From: a bacterium
Lineage (GTDB): Bacteria > Ratteibacteria > UBA8468 > B48-G9 > JAFGKM01
DNA: 8,440 nt
NCBI GenBank assembly: GCA_023230585.1
Contig: JALNXB010000073.1
Location: 1-8,440, forward strand
Direction: 5' to 3'
Part shown: piece by piece, positions 1-6,325 of the stretch
How positions within the stretch are numbered: the stretch's first letter is position 1
How the letters are laid out: each line of letters begins with the position of its first letter
Program-made: the position numbers and the translations under genes
Notes under the pieces: generated by a model
The model's input: the letters and a program-made list of their open reading frames with translations, nothing else
The model's database searches: none
What the model was told of the DNA's origin: nothing

Positions 1-3
1 AAC

Positions 4-113
4 AATCGGGCACTCTGAGAACTTACCCTTCTGCATATAAAGCATCTCCGAAGGGTTCAACAGGCTCAGAGTAGGGGAACAAAAGGCTTGAACCTTTTGT
101 TAACAGCCCGATT
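4..113. other. Possible structured RNA or composite palindrome with three-way-junction fold
   Basis: Three perfect stems nest as a closed three-way junction. P1 pairs 4-11 with 106-113 (AATCGGGC/GCCCGATT). P2 pairs 12-19 with 65-72 (ACTCTGAG/CTCAGAGT) and carries an inner stem 25-31 with 50-56. P3 pairs 78-86 with 93-101 (AACAAAAGG/CCTTTTGTT). The P3 loop holds TTGAA (88-92), which complements TTCAA at 56-60 beside the inner P2 stem, so a loop-loop contact is possible. I do not recognise a known RNA family. TPP riboswitch and 5S rRNA were considered and rejected. The strand is unknown, because perfect stems fold on both. The segment 50-72 also resembles the widespread 'TTCGACAGGCTCAG' repeat family, so a REP-like composite is an equally good explanation. 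Confidence 0.35.
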
Positions 114-269
114 CTTGCTTGAGCTGTAGTAGCACCTCGTAATTCGTTCTTAGACACATACTTTTTTACTGGAAGAAAAGACAAAGGCAAGGATAAAAGC
201 ATAAAAGAGAAGCAGTATGGGGTGTCTACTCACTCTGGTACTACGGTGCATACACCTTCCCTTTTCTTG

Positions 270-292
270 CCTTCTCCCCTTGAGGGAGAAGG
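270..292. repeat. REP-like hairpin, 9-bp stem with CTTGA loop
   Basis: Bases 270-278 (CCTTCTCCC) pair perfectly with 284-292 (GGGAGAAGG) around the 5-base loop CTTGA. An alternative pairing exists between CCTTGA (278-283) and TCAAGG (294-299), so the unit can be drawn in two ways. There is no T-run after the stem on the plus strand, so it is not an ordinary intrinsic terminator. This sequence type is a frequent dispersed palindrome in several uncultured bacterial lineages (from memory). Confidence 0.6.
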
Positions 293-307
293 ATCAAGGA
301 TGAGGAG

Positions 308-375
308 GGTAGTTGTCCTTATATGTCATTCCGGACTTGATCCGGAATCTCGTTTTTTACGTTGTGCCAACTACC
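308..375. repeat. Nested palindrome with central TTCCGGA hairpin
   Basis: The outer arms GGTAGTTG (308-315) and CAACTACC (368-375) are a perfect 8-bp inverted repeat. They enclose a second perfect hairpin, ATTCCGGA (328-335) with TCCGGAAT (341-348), closed by the loop CTTGA. That is the same pentaloop as the hairpin at 270-292. A T6 run at 353-358 follows the inner stem after four bases, so this hairpin could also act as a weak intrinsic terminator for plus-strand transcripts arriving from the left. The core matches a well-known class of dispersed 'GTCATTCCGGA...' repeats. Confidence 0.6.
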
Positions 376-391
376 AACGTGGGTTACATTA

Positions 392-418
392 GAGATCCTA
401 AAACAAGTTCAGGATAAC
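392..418 (-). repeat. Diverged inverted copy of the 325-351 repeat
   Basis: Read on the minus strand, this 27-base segment aligns without gaps to 325-351 read on the plus strand, with 18 of 27 identical bases by hand count. It keeps the GT-AT start, the central ACTTG and the ATCTC end. Its own stem (395-402 with 408-415) has one A/C mismatch. The two copies face each other about 40 bases apart, which is typical of a paired REP or MITE-like arrangement. Confidence 0.5.
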
Positions 419-425
419 AAACTGG

Positions 426-552
426 GGCGGATAGAAGGCAAAAGAGTGGCAATCTCATTTTCATCCCCCATTCCGTCTTTTGTAGTTTATCTTGCGAGGT
501 TTATCCGCCGAAGCCAACCTACGCTAAAATACAAGCTTCGGCAGGTATACCT
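426..552. repeat. Cluster of overlapping inverted repeats (GGCGGATA and GCCGAAGC arms)
   Basis: GGCGGATA (426-433) is perfectly repeated in inverse as TATCCGCC (502-509). GCCGAAGC (507-514) pairs perfectly with GCTTCGGC (535-542) across a 20-base loop. These two stems share bases 507-509 and so compete. AGGTATACCT (543-552) is a perfect 10-bp palindrome immediately after. The 'TATCCGCCGAAGCC' text is of the REP type. No gene, promoter or attachment site can be assigned. Confidence 0.5.
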
Positions 553-602
553 TGGCATAGGAGGGGTTTCTTAGCTAAATTTGACAAACGTATTAATTAA
601 AT

Positions 603-608
603 AGGAGG
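603..608 (+). promoter_or_regulatory. Ribosome binding site of the lyase-like gene
   Basis: AGGAGG stands 5 bases ahead of the ATG at 614. It is the strongest Shine-Dalgarno match in the window together with the one before ribH, and it fixes the start of the long reading frame. Confidence 0.85.
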
Positions 609-613
609 GCGTA

Positions 614-3600
614 ATGAAACAAAATATTTTAAAAACAGTTCTTGTATCCTTTTCGCTCTTGTTTATTTTTACATTTTTATCATCAGTACAAGCAGAAGAA
701 TTTGAACTTAAAATCAACGATGTATCAGGTTTAAACTCTCCTTTGCCAATTATAGCCAGTATGGCTTTTTCTAAAGGAGAAGTTAAAGATGCTTCCTCTA
801 TACGTATAATGAGCGAAACCAGAGAAGTTCCTTCCCAAATTGATATTACAGCTAAATGGGTAGACGGTAGTATTAGATGGGCTTTAGCTGGGTTCACTGA
901 TTCTCCTCAGAATAGATATAGAGTTGAGTATGGAGAAGGAATAAAGAGAAGCGCTTATCCAACCCCTCTTAAAATCAGCAACCTTCCAGATGGAGGTTTC
1001 ACAATTGATACTGGTGTGTCAATATACCAGTTTGATAAAGATAAACTCCTACCTGAAAAAGCGTGGCTAACTGTAAATAACCGTACAATCTCTATATTGG
1101 AAAATTCTGGTGCAGGCACATATCTGATAGATAATCAAGGCAGAACTGCAAAAGTAGCAGGTAAACTGGCTGAAATAGAGAATACTTTTTTAAAAGAAGG
1201 ACCTGCTCGGGTAGTTGTGAAAAGATCTGGGTGGTATGTAACCAATTCTGGAGAAAAACTTGCAAGAGCAGATGTTTGGCTATATTTTGCAGAAGGGTCT
1301 TCTGCTGTTCGGATTACACATTCCTTAATACTTACCGAAGATACCAACAAAGTTTGGTTCAAAGATTTTGGACTGGAATTTACCCCCCCTGCTCCTCCAA
1401 CAGACGTATATTGTGCAGAAGGTCTTCCAGGGGAAGAGTCTGTTATTCAAACTAAAGGTAAAGAGGTTTTCTTGCTTCAAGATGATTACCCTCATTTTGC
1501 TGAACGAAAATATAATGCAGGCGTTGGTACATCTGAAAACGGTATAGATAAAATTGTTAAAAAATTTGATATAGCAGGTGACTGGGCTTATGGGGATTAT
1601 GGCAACTTTGGTATTGGGATTGTTATGCCATGGCTTGCTGAAAGGTTCCCCAAGGAGATATCTTTTGGAGAAAGAAGTGCAAAAGCAGTGTTATGGTCAG
1701 CCAGAAGTAAGAGAGAACTAGATTTCAAAGCAAAAACGCTTATTGATGAATACTGGCAGACTTGGGCAAAAGAAGGTCCTGGAGCACCAAAAGACGGAGC
1801 CGAAACATATAGTAACGCTCAAGGAACATCATTAACTCACGATATATGGTTTTTACCTCAACAGGGAAGTTATAATGCAGACCTAGTCAAAAGAACTTGT
1901 ATATCGGCAGCAAGACCAACACTTGCTTTAAGCGACCCTGTAAAAATATGTTCTTCAGAAGCCCTTGGCTGGCCGTCTTACCATAAAGATACGAAAAAAT
2001 TCCCCGAATTTGAGCAGATATTTAAAGAATATTGGCAACGGCTAATTATGTCTTTAGAGGCTTTCCCTATGACAGGGACCATTTCTTGGGGTTGTCTTCC
2101 TGATGTTAGTTATTACACTGTTAAAGGGCGTATAATGCCCGGGTTCGGAGATTCCAGGCTTAAAGGAATAATGGACTACGGTATGAGAAGAGTTCCATTT
2201 CTAATGTACGCAAGGAGTGGGGAGAGAGAATATTACGAGTACGGGTACAAGTTTGGTAGGTTTACGGGAGACTACGGAATTGCCCACTGGAATTCCCCAG
2301 AAAAACAGAGAGGAGCCGGACTCATTGGAGCCCGTGGAGGACTACCTTTCTTCTGGCAAGGAAGAACTACTCTCTTTGCTATCATTGATGGTGAGATAAG
2401 ACACTGGTTGAACCAGTACTACCTTACTGGAGATGAGCAGTCTCTTGATCTGGTCAATATGATAAAAGAAGAAGTTTCAAAAGTTAGAACCCCAAGAGGA
2501 ATAACCAGCATATCAAGAATGCTTCTTACTCTTTCTATTATGGACTGGGATGAAGATATGTGTAAAAAATCTCGTGAGTTTATCCATTCCATTATAGATT
2601 TAAATAGCCAGAACGGTTTAAAAGGTAGCGGTTACGGGGCTGAATATAAAGACGAAAGAGATACTTACAACCTATTAGAATATTATCTTGAAACAGGAGA
2701 TGAAATAGTAAAAGAAGCCTGGCTTAAACTTCTCGACCAAAAATATAGATTTGAAAGAAGAGGTGGCACTTTATGTCATAGAAATTACGATGCGCTCACA
2801 TACTATATTGCTTACCTTATTACTGGAGAACAAAAATGGAGAAGCGTGGTAGAACAGACTTTAAGTGATGCTCTTATGTATGCTAATGCATACCCTTTAG
2901 AGAAAGATTTATCGAGACTGCCTAAAAATCCTCTCGATTGGAAATCTCTTCCGCCAAGAATATTTACAGGTTACCAGAACCCTTTTATAGGTTTTCCTGC
3001 TGCTCTCAAATTAATAAATAATATTGGATGGAGCAACGAACCTATAACCCCTATTGCAGTAAAACCGTTAGAATTCCCAGAAACTATGTTATTATTCAGA
3101 CATAAAAAAGGTATAGAAACCAACCTTAGTGTTTATTTCAGGACAAAAAATAAGGATGCTAAAATAGAAGTATTTCCTTACAAAAAATATCCAACGGTTG
3201 CTCCACTAAAAGGAATAAAAACAGTAATAGAAAAAAGGATGGCTCAGAATACTCATTATCACGCTTACATAAATATACCAGCAGAAAAAGAAGAAGGGTT
3301 ATATATCCTATCTTTTGGGGTAGAAGATGTTGCTTGGACACTTCTCGACACAACATCACAAAAGGTAGCTACACTTGCACCCGATGGGTTATGGTCTATT
3401 TGCAGAGCAGGGCACGGTGGTTCTCATCAGGGAGATAACCGCCCCGGGGAAGCTAAACCTATGTTTTTCAAAGTTCCTGCTGGACTCAAAGAACTTGATG
3501 TTTTCATTGGCTACCCTGCTACCATAAAAAGAGCAGACGGTTCAACGGCTCTTGAATGCATAGACTCCAATATAGGAAGATTTTCTCTACCAGTTAAAGG

Positions 3601-4501
3601 ACAAACAGGTATCTGGAGTATAGAACCTTATTTTCGCGAGTTTAGCGGAAACGCTCCTCCTGGTTTTTATAGATTTTTAAATATTGAACCGATAGTCTCT
3701 TTTGGTTCACCAACTCTCCTTCCTGAAGAAACATTGGGAAAACCAGTTGTTTCTACTTCTGCTCTATTGTTTGAACCGAAAGAACCCTTAAAGTTTGTTG
3801 AAGGAGTATCTGGTAAAGCTATTAGACTTTCAGGCGATACAAAATTAAAATTCTCTAAAGGCGAAAAAGTCTCACAGGGAGGACATACTTTCTTCCCTGC
3901 AAATAAAGGAACTGTTGAATTCTGGTTTAAGTCCAACCATTCACTTATTAACACGCCTATTGCTTCTTTCAAAAAAAAGGATTTCCCGTTTTTAGAAACA
4001 TCTGGTTTAAAATTTCTACATTCATACTGGAGGAGAGGTACCCCTGGACCTTACAGTTGTTTACAGTCGCTACTTATACCTGACAAAGGGAACCCAACAA
4101 CAGGGTTCCAGATAGAACATCTGTTCCGTGCTGGTAAATGGCACCATATTGCGTACACCTGGGACCTAAAAGAAGAATCTGGGGAACTACAAGGAGAACT
4201 TAATATCTTTCTTGATGGGAAAAAAGAGACTTTTAAATCAGTTATTTATGGAGTTACCCAACTTAAAGGTAAACAGAAAATCAAGTTATCAGAAAATATG
4301 GACGAAGTAATACTTGGACCATTCGAAGGAGTAATGGATAACCTGCGAATATCAGACATTGTTAAGTATACAGAAGATTTTATACCAGACAAGATATCTC
4401 CCAAAATTGATTCAAACACAAGAGTTGTTTTTGTGTTTGAAGGTAACCTTAAAGGTATATCTGGTCTTACACCAAACCTATTGGAAGCAGTTATACAATG
4501 A
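614..4501 (+). CDS. Secreted YetA/exo-rhamnogalacturonan-lyase-like protein with C-terminal LamG domain
   Basis: A 1295-residue exported protein, probably acting on an extracellular or periplasmic polysaccharide. Residues 1-27 form a signal peptide: K2/K7, a hydrophobic core about 9-22, and a cleavage motif VQA before EEFEL. Residues about 29-115 match the RIFT-barrel N-terminal module of the PcRGLX/YetA family, with the typical 'W-DGS-RW' motif at 82-89. A second beta-rich region spans about 120-400. Residues about 450-810 are helix-rich with many aromatic residues, fitting an (alpha/alpha) toroid. A beta region follows to about 1040. Residues about 1049-1260 look like a LamG/concanavalin-type lectin domain, with GTVEFWF near 1099, WHHIAYTWD near 1175, FLDGK near 1198 and MDNLRIS near 1241. 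YetA proteins are about 850 residues, so the lectin tail is an addition. The start is set by AGGAGG five bases upstream. Polysaccharide lyase family PL26 relatedness is inferred. The substrate and catalytic residues are not deduced, and a non-lyase role is possible. Confidence 0.72.
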   Translation: MKQNILKTVLVSFSLLFIFTFLSSVQAEEFELKINDVSGLNSPLPIIASMAFSKGEVKDASSIRIMSETREVPSQIDITAKWVDGSIRWALAGFTDSPQNRYRVEYGEGIKRSAYPTPLKISNLPDGGFTIDTGVSIYQFDKDKLLPEKAWLTVNNRTISILENSGAGTYLIDNQGRTAKVAGKLAEIENTFLKEGPARVVVKRSGWYVTNSGEKLARADVWLYFAEGSSAVRITHSLILTEDTNKVWFKDFGLEFTPPAPPTDVYCAEGLPGEESVIQTKGKEVFLLQDDYPHFAERKYNAGVGTSENGIDKIVKKFDIAGDWAYGDYGNFGIGIVMPWLAERFPKEISFGERSAKAVLWSARSKRELDFKAKTLIDEYWQTWAKEGPGAPKDGAETYSNAQGTSLTHDIWFLPQQGSYNADLVKRTCISAARPTLALSDPVKICSSEALGWPSYHKDTKKFPEFEQIFKEYWQRLIMSLEAFPMTGTISWGCLPDVSYYTVKGRIMPGFGDSRLKGIMDYGMRRVPFLMYARSGEREYYEYGYKFGRFTGDYGIAHWNSPEKQRGAGLIGARGGLPFFWQGRTTLFAIIDGEIRHWLNQYYLTGDEQSLDLVNMIKEEVSKVRTPRGITSISRMLLTLSIMDWDEDMCKKSREFIHSIIDLNSQNGLKGSGYGAEYKDERDTYNLLEYYLETGDEIVKEAWLKLLDQKYRFERRGGTLCHRNYDALTYYIAYLITGEQKWRSVVEQTLSDALMYANAYPLEKDLSRLPKNPLDWKSLPPRIFTGYQNPFIGFPAALKLINNIGWSNEPITPIAVKPLEFPETMLLFRHKKGIETNLSVYFRTKNKDAKIEVFPYKKYPTVAPLKGIKTVIEKRMAQNTHYHAYINIPAEKEEGLYILSFGVEDVAWTLLDTTSQKVATLAPDGLWSICRAGHGGSHQGDNRPGEAKPMFFKVPAGLKELDVFIGYPATIKRADGSTALECIDSNIGRFSLPVKGQTGIWSIEPYFREFSGNAPPGFYRFLNIEPIVSFGSPTLLPEETLGKPVVSTSALLFEPKEPLKFVEGVSGKAIRLSGDTKLKFSKGEKVSQGGHTFFPANKGTVEFWFKSNHSLINTPIASFKKKDFPFLETSGLKFLHSYWRRGTPGPYSCLQSLLIPDKGNPTTGFQIEHLFRAGKWHHIAYTWDLKEESGELQGELNIFLDGKKETFKSVIYGVTQLKGKQKIKLSENMDEVILGPFEGVMDNLRISDIVKYTEDFIPDKISPKIDSNTRVVFVFEGNLKGISGLTPNLLEAVIQ

Positions 4502-4520
4502 TGTGTTTAATTAAAACGTA

Positions 4521-4549
4521 TGGATATAAAATAGTTTTTATGATAAAAT
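4521..4549 (+). promoter_or_regulatory. Possible promoter of the ribBA cluster
   Basis: TGGATA (4521-4526) is separated by 17 bases from TAAAAT (4544-4549), which is preceded by TG one base away, giving an extended -10 look. A second -10-like TATAAA lies at 4525-4530 without a good -35. If the upstream -10 is used, the leader contains the AAGGA ribosome site. If the downstream one is used, transcription would begin only about 12 bases before Met at 4569. The gap of 67 bases is too short to hold an FMN riboswitch of normal size. Confidence 0.3.
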
Positions 4550-4552
4550 TGT

Positions 4553-4557
4553 AAGGA
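4553..4557 (+). promoter_or_regulatory. Ribosome binding site that selects the ribBA start
   Basis: AAGGA lies 11 bases before the ATG at 4569 but directly abuts and overlaps the ATG at 4557. Spacing therefore argues for the ATG at 4569. Known RibBA proteins also begin close to the equivalent of 'MF...A...I..G', which agrees. Confidence 0.55.
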
Positions 4558-4568
4558 TGAAAAATAAA

Positions 4569-5810
4569 ATGTTTAGTTCAGTTGATAGCGCTTTACAAGA
4601 TATAAAAGAAGGTCGTCTTATTATTGTGGTTGACGATGAAGAAAGAGAGAATGAAGGTGACCTGATAATAGCTTCGGATAAAATAACGCCAGAATCTATA
4701 TATTTTATGGCAAAAGAAGCACGTGGGTTGATATGTATAGCCCTACTTCCAGACCGGCTTAAACAACTCAAGTTACCTCTGATGATGTTAGATAATACTG
4801 CCCTTCATAATACTGCTTTTACTATTTCTGTTGATGCGGCTTTTGGCGTAACTACAGGTATATCTTCTTACGACAGAGCTTTTACAATAGAACTTATGCT
4901 AAATGAAAAAACTAAGCCAGAAGATTTAGCAAGACCTGGACATATTTTCCCTATTCAAGCAAAAGAGGGAGGCGTTCTTGTAAGAGCAGGACATACAGAA
5001 GCAGCAACAGATTTAGCCCGCCTTGCAGGGTTGTTTCCATCGGGAGTTATGTGCGAAATTATGAATGAAGACGGCACAATGGCAAGAGTGCCGGACCTTT
5101 TAAAGTTTTCTAAAAAACATAACCTTAAAATAATCACCATAAAAGACCTTATACAGTACAGAATAAGTAAAGAAAAACTTGTAAAAAGAATTCTTTCTTT
5201 AGACCTTCCAACAGATTTTGGTAAATTTAAACTTATTCTTTATAAAGATATAATAGAAGACAATAGCCATATAGCACTTGTTAAAGGCGACCTTACACTA
5301 AAAGATTCAAAAGACAGTATACTTGTGAGGGTGCATTCACAATGCTTAACAGGAGATATATTCCATTCCCTCAAGTGCGATTGTGGCGACCAACTATCAA
5401 CCGCTCTTAAAATGATAGAGAACGAAAAGAGGGGCGCTCTTATATACCTACCGCAGGAAGGTAGAGGTATTGGGCTTATCAATAAACTTAAAGCTTATGC
5501 TCTCCAACAAAACGATAACCTTGATACTGTGGACGCTAATCTTAAACTCGGATTTCCAGACGACCTTAGAGATTACGGTATAGGTGCTCAGATACTTGCG
5601 GACCTTGGTCTAACAAGAATCCGTTTAATGACAAATAATCCCCGAAAAATTGTTGGGCTTGCTGGTTACAACATTACAGTCGTGGAAAGAGTACCTATAG
5701 AAACAGAGATATCAGAGTATTCAGAAAAATATATAGAAACAAAACGGGTAAGAATGGGGCATATTTTAAAAGAATGTAAGGCGAGCAAGAAAGGGGAGGA
5801 TATAAAATGA
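4569..5810 (+). CDS. ribBA: Bifunctional 3,4-dihydroxy-2-butanone-4-phosphate synthase / GTP cyclohydrolase II
   Basis: This cytoplasmic two-domain enzyme makes both precursors of riboflavin: dihydroxybutanone phosphate from ribulose 5-phosphate, and the diamino-pyrimidinone phosphate from GTP. It has 413 residues from the chosen ATG; starting at 4557 would add four (MKNK). The RibB domain (about 1-200) shows DDEERENEGD at 22-31, RPGHIFP at 122-128, GHTEA at 141-145 and CEIMNEDGTMAR at 162-173. The RibA domain (about 205-400) shows the three zinc cysteines in CLTGD (C259) and CDC (C270, C272), EGRGIGL near 297-303, the DLRDYG segment near 332-337 and TNNPRK near 355-360. Both domains look complete, so both activities are expected. 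One small departure is HSQC where HSEC is usual before the first zinc cysteine. The stop overlaps the ribH start by four bases, implying translational coupling. No FMN riboswitch is seen upstream. Confidence 0.95.
   Translation: MFSSVDSALQDIKEGRLIIVVDDEERENEGDLIIASDKITPESIYFMAKEARGLICIALLPDRLKQLKLPLMMLDNTALHNTAFTISVDAAFGVTTGISSYDRAFTIELMLNEKTKPEDLARPGHIFPIQAKEGGVLVRAGHTEAATDLARLAGLFPSGVMCEIMNEDGTMARVPDLLKFSKKHNLKIITIKDLIQYRISKEKLVKRILSLDLPTDFGKFKLILYKDIIEDNSHIALVKGDLTLKDSKDSILVRVHSQCLTGDIFHSLKCDCGDQLSTALKMIENEKRGALIYLPQEGRGIGLINKLKAYALQQNDNLDTVDANLKLGFPDDLRDYGIGAQILADLGLTRIRLMTNNPRKIVGLAGYNITVVERVPIETEISEYSEKYIETKRVRMGHILKECKASKKGEDIK
5793..5800 (+). promoter_or_regulatory. Ribosome binding site of ribH inside the ribBA 3' end
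   Basis: GGGGAGGA ends 6 bases before the ribH ATG and lies within the last codons of ribBA. The strong site together with the ATGA overlap supports both coupling and independent loading of ribosomes on ribH, which is needed in large amounts for its multimeric shell. Confidence 0.75.
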
Positions 5811-6271
5811 ACGAAAAAATAGGTATACTTGATGCAAAAAATAAAAAATTTGGCATTATAATAAGCAGGTTCAATGAGTTTATATCTACAAGTCTGCTTG
5901 AAGGAGCAATAGACTGTATTAAGAGACATAATGGAAACGATAAGGATATAGATATTGTTTGGGTACCGGGGACTGTTGAATCTGTGTTTGCAATTTCCAA
6001 AATGGCATCCAAAAACAAGTATGATGCTATAATTTGTCTTGGTGCAGTAATTAGAGGCGGAACTCCTCATTTTGAATATGTTAGTTCTCAGATTACAAAA
6101 GCTGTTACACAAATCAATCTTGAAGGTAAAGTCCCAGTATCTTTTGGTGTTATAACAGCTGATTCTACCGACCAAGCAATAGAGAGAGCTGGTACAAAGA
6201 TGGGTAATAAAGGATGGTCTGCGGCTCTTTCTGCAATAGAGATGGCTAATCTTACTGAACAACTTAAATAA
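5807..6271 (+). CDS. ribH: 6,7-dimethyl-8-ribityllumazine synthase
   Basis: Condenses 5-amino-6-ribitylamino-uracil with dihydroxybutanone phosphate to give the lumazine precursor of riboflavin. The family forms pentamers or 60-subunit icosahedral shells in the cytoplasm. At 154 residues it has the same length as the Bacillus subtilis enzyme and seems to align with it without gaps. F22, H88, F113, R127 and K135 all fall at the same numbers as the known active-site residues. Motifs seen are SRFNEF (20-25), VPGTVES (53-59), GAVIRGGTPHFEYV (79-92) and ERAGTKMGNKGW (126-137). Two departures from the usual sequence are V57, where phenylalanine is common (GAFEI or GSFEI), and S138, where an acidic residue is usual. 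It follows ribBA with an ATGA overlap. It probably works with RibBA and with RibD and RibE encoded elsewhere. Confidence 0.95.
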   Translation: MNEKIGILDAKNKKFGIIISRFNEFISTSLLEGAIDCIKRHNGNDKDIDIVWVPGTVESVFAISKMASKNKYDAIICLGAVIRGGTPHFEYVSSQITKAVTQINLEGKVPVSFGVITADSTDQAIERAGTKMGNKGWSAALSAIEMANLTEQLK

Positions 6272-6283
6272 AAAAATTGAAAA

Positions 6284-6314
6284 CTTTGAATTACACAACC
6301 TATATAATTCAAAG
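6284..6314. promoter_or_regulatory. Perfect 10-bp inverted repeat over a TATAAT in the ribH-nusB gap
   Basis: CTTTGAATTA (6284-6293) is exactly mirrored by TAATTCAAAG (6305-6314) around an 11-base loop. TATAAT (6303-6308) overlaps the right arm. A TTGAAA (6277-6282) lies upstream, 18 bases from TATATA at 6301 or 20 from TATAAT. Transcription from TATAAT would begin near 6315, about 11 bases before the nusB ATG. The stem is AT-rich and lacks a T-run on the plus strand, so an operator or promoter dyad fits better than a forward terminator. On the minus strand it is followed by a T-rich stretch and might stop antisense transcripts weakly. Confidence 0.4.
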
Positions 6315-6325
6315 AATATAAAACA

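Larger units (their letters stand above)
1..600. other. Gene-poor, repeat-rich intergenic region upstream of the lyase-like gene
   Basis: No reading frame here looks like a real gene. The short frames that exist (23-202 minus, 362-574 plus) run through palindromic repeats and have the low-complexity look of translated repeats. The stretch is visibly richer in G and C than the coding region that follows. It holds at least six perfect or near-perfect inverted repeats of 8-10 bp, listed separately. The left part (4-113) folds as one closed unit. The middle and right parts (270-552) look like several REP/MITE-type units laid side by side. The pattern suggests a repeat-accumulation site between transcription units. 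Any promoter for the downstream lyase-like gene must lie in or near here, but none is convincing. Confidence 0.7.

Noticed and set aside
11..80. TPP riboswitch (CTGAGA, ACCC and GTAGGGGAA look similar to its conserved blocks)
   Set aside because: In the TPP aptamer CTGAGA is an unpaired, ligand-contacting block, whereas here CTGAG is inside a perfect stem. The second helper block (CCTGATCTGGATAATGCCAG-like) is missing and the gene downstream is over 500 bases away.
4..113. 5S rRNA (three-helix layout of about 110 bases)
   Set aside because: Only the overall layout agrees. The conserved loop sequences of 5S rRNA are absent and the loop-loop complementarity does not belong to that fold.
23..202. 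Minus-strand 59-residue reading frame from ATG at 200-202 to TAA at 23-25
   Set aside because: It translates the palindromic repeats themselves (a 'YSEPVEPFG' type peptide typical of translated REP sequences), has no ribosome site and matches no family I know.
362..574. Plus-strand 70-residue reading frame
   Set aside because: It runs entirely through the repeat cluster, has no Shine-Dalgarno sequence, and its peptide has the look of translated palindromic repeats.
581..600. TTGACA at 581-586 as a -35 box for the lyase-like gene
   Set aside because: At 16-18 bases spacing the -10 would fall on the AGGAGG ribosome site, and no TATAAT-like hexamer is there.
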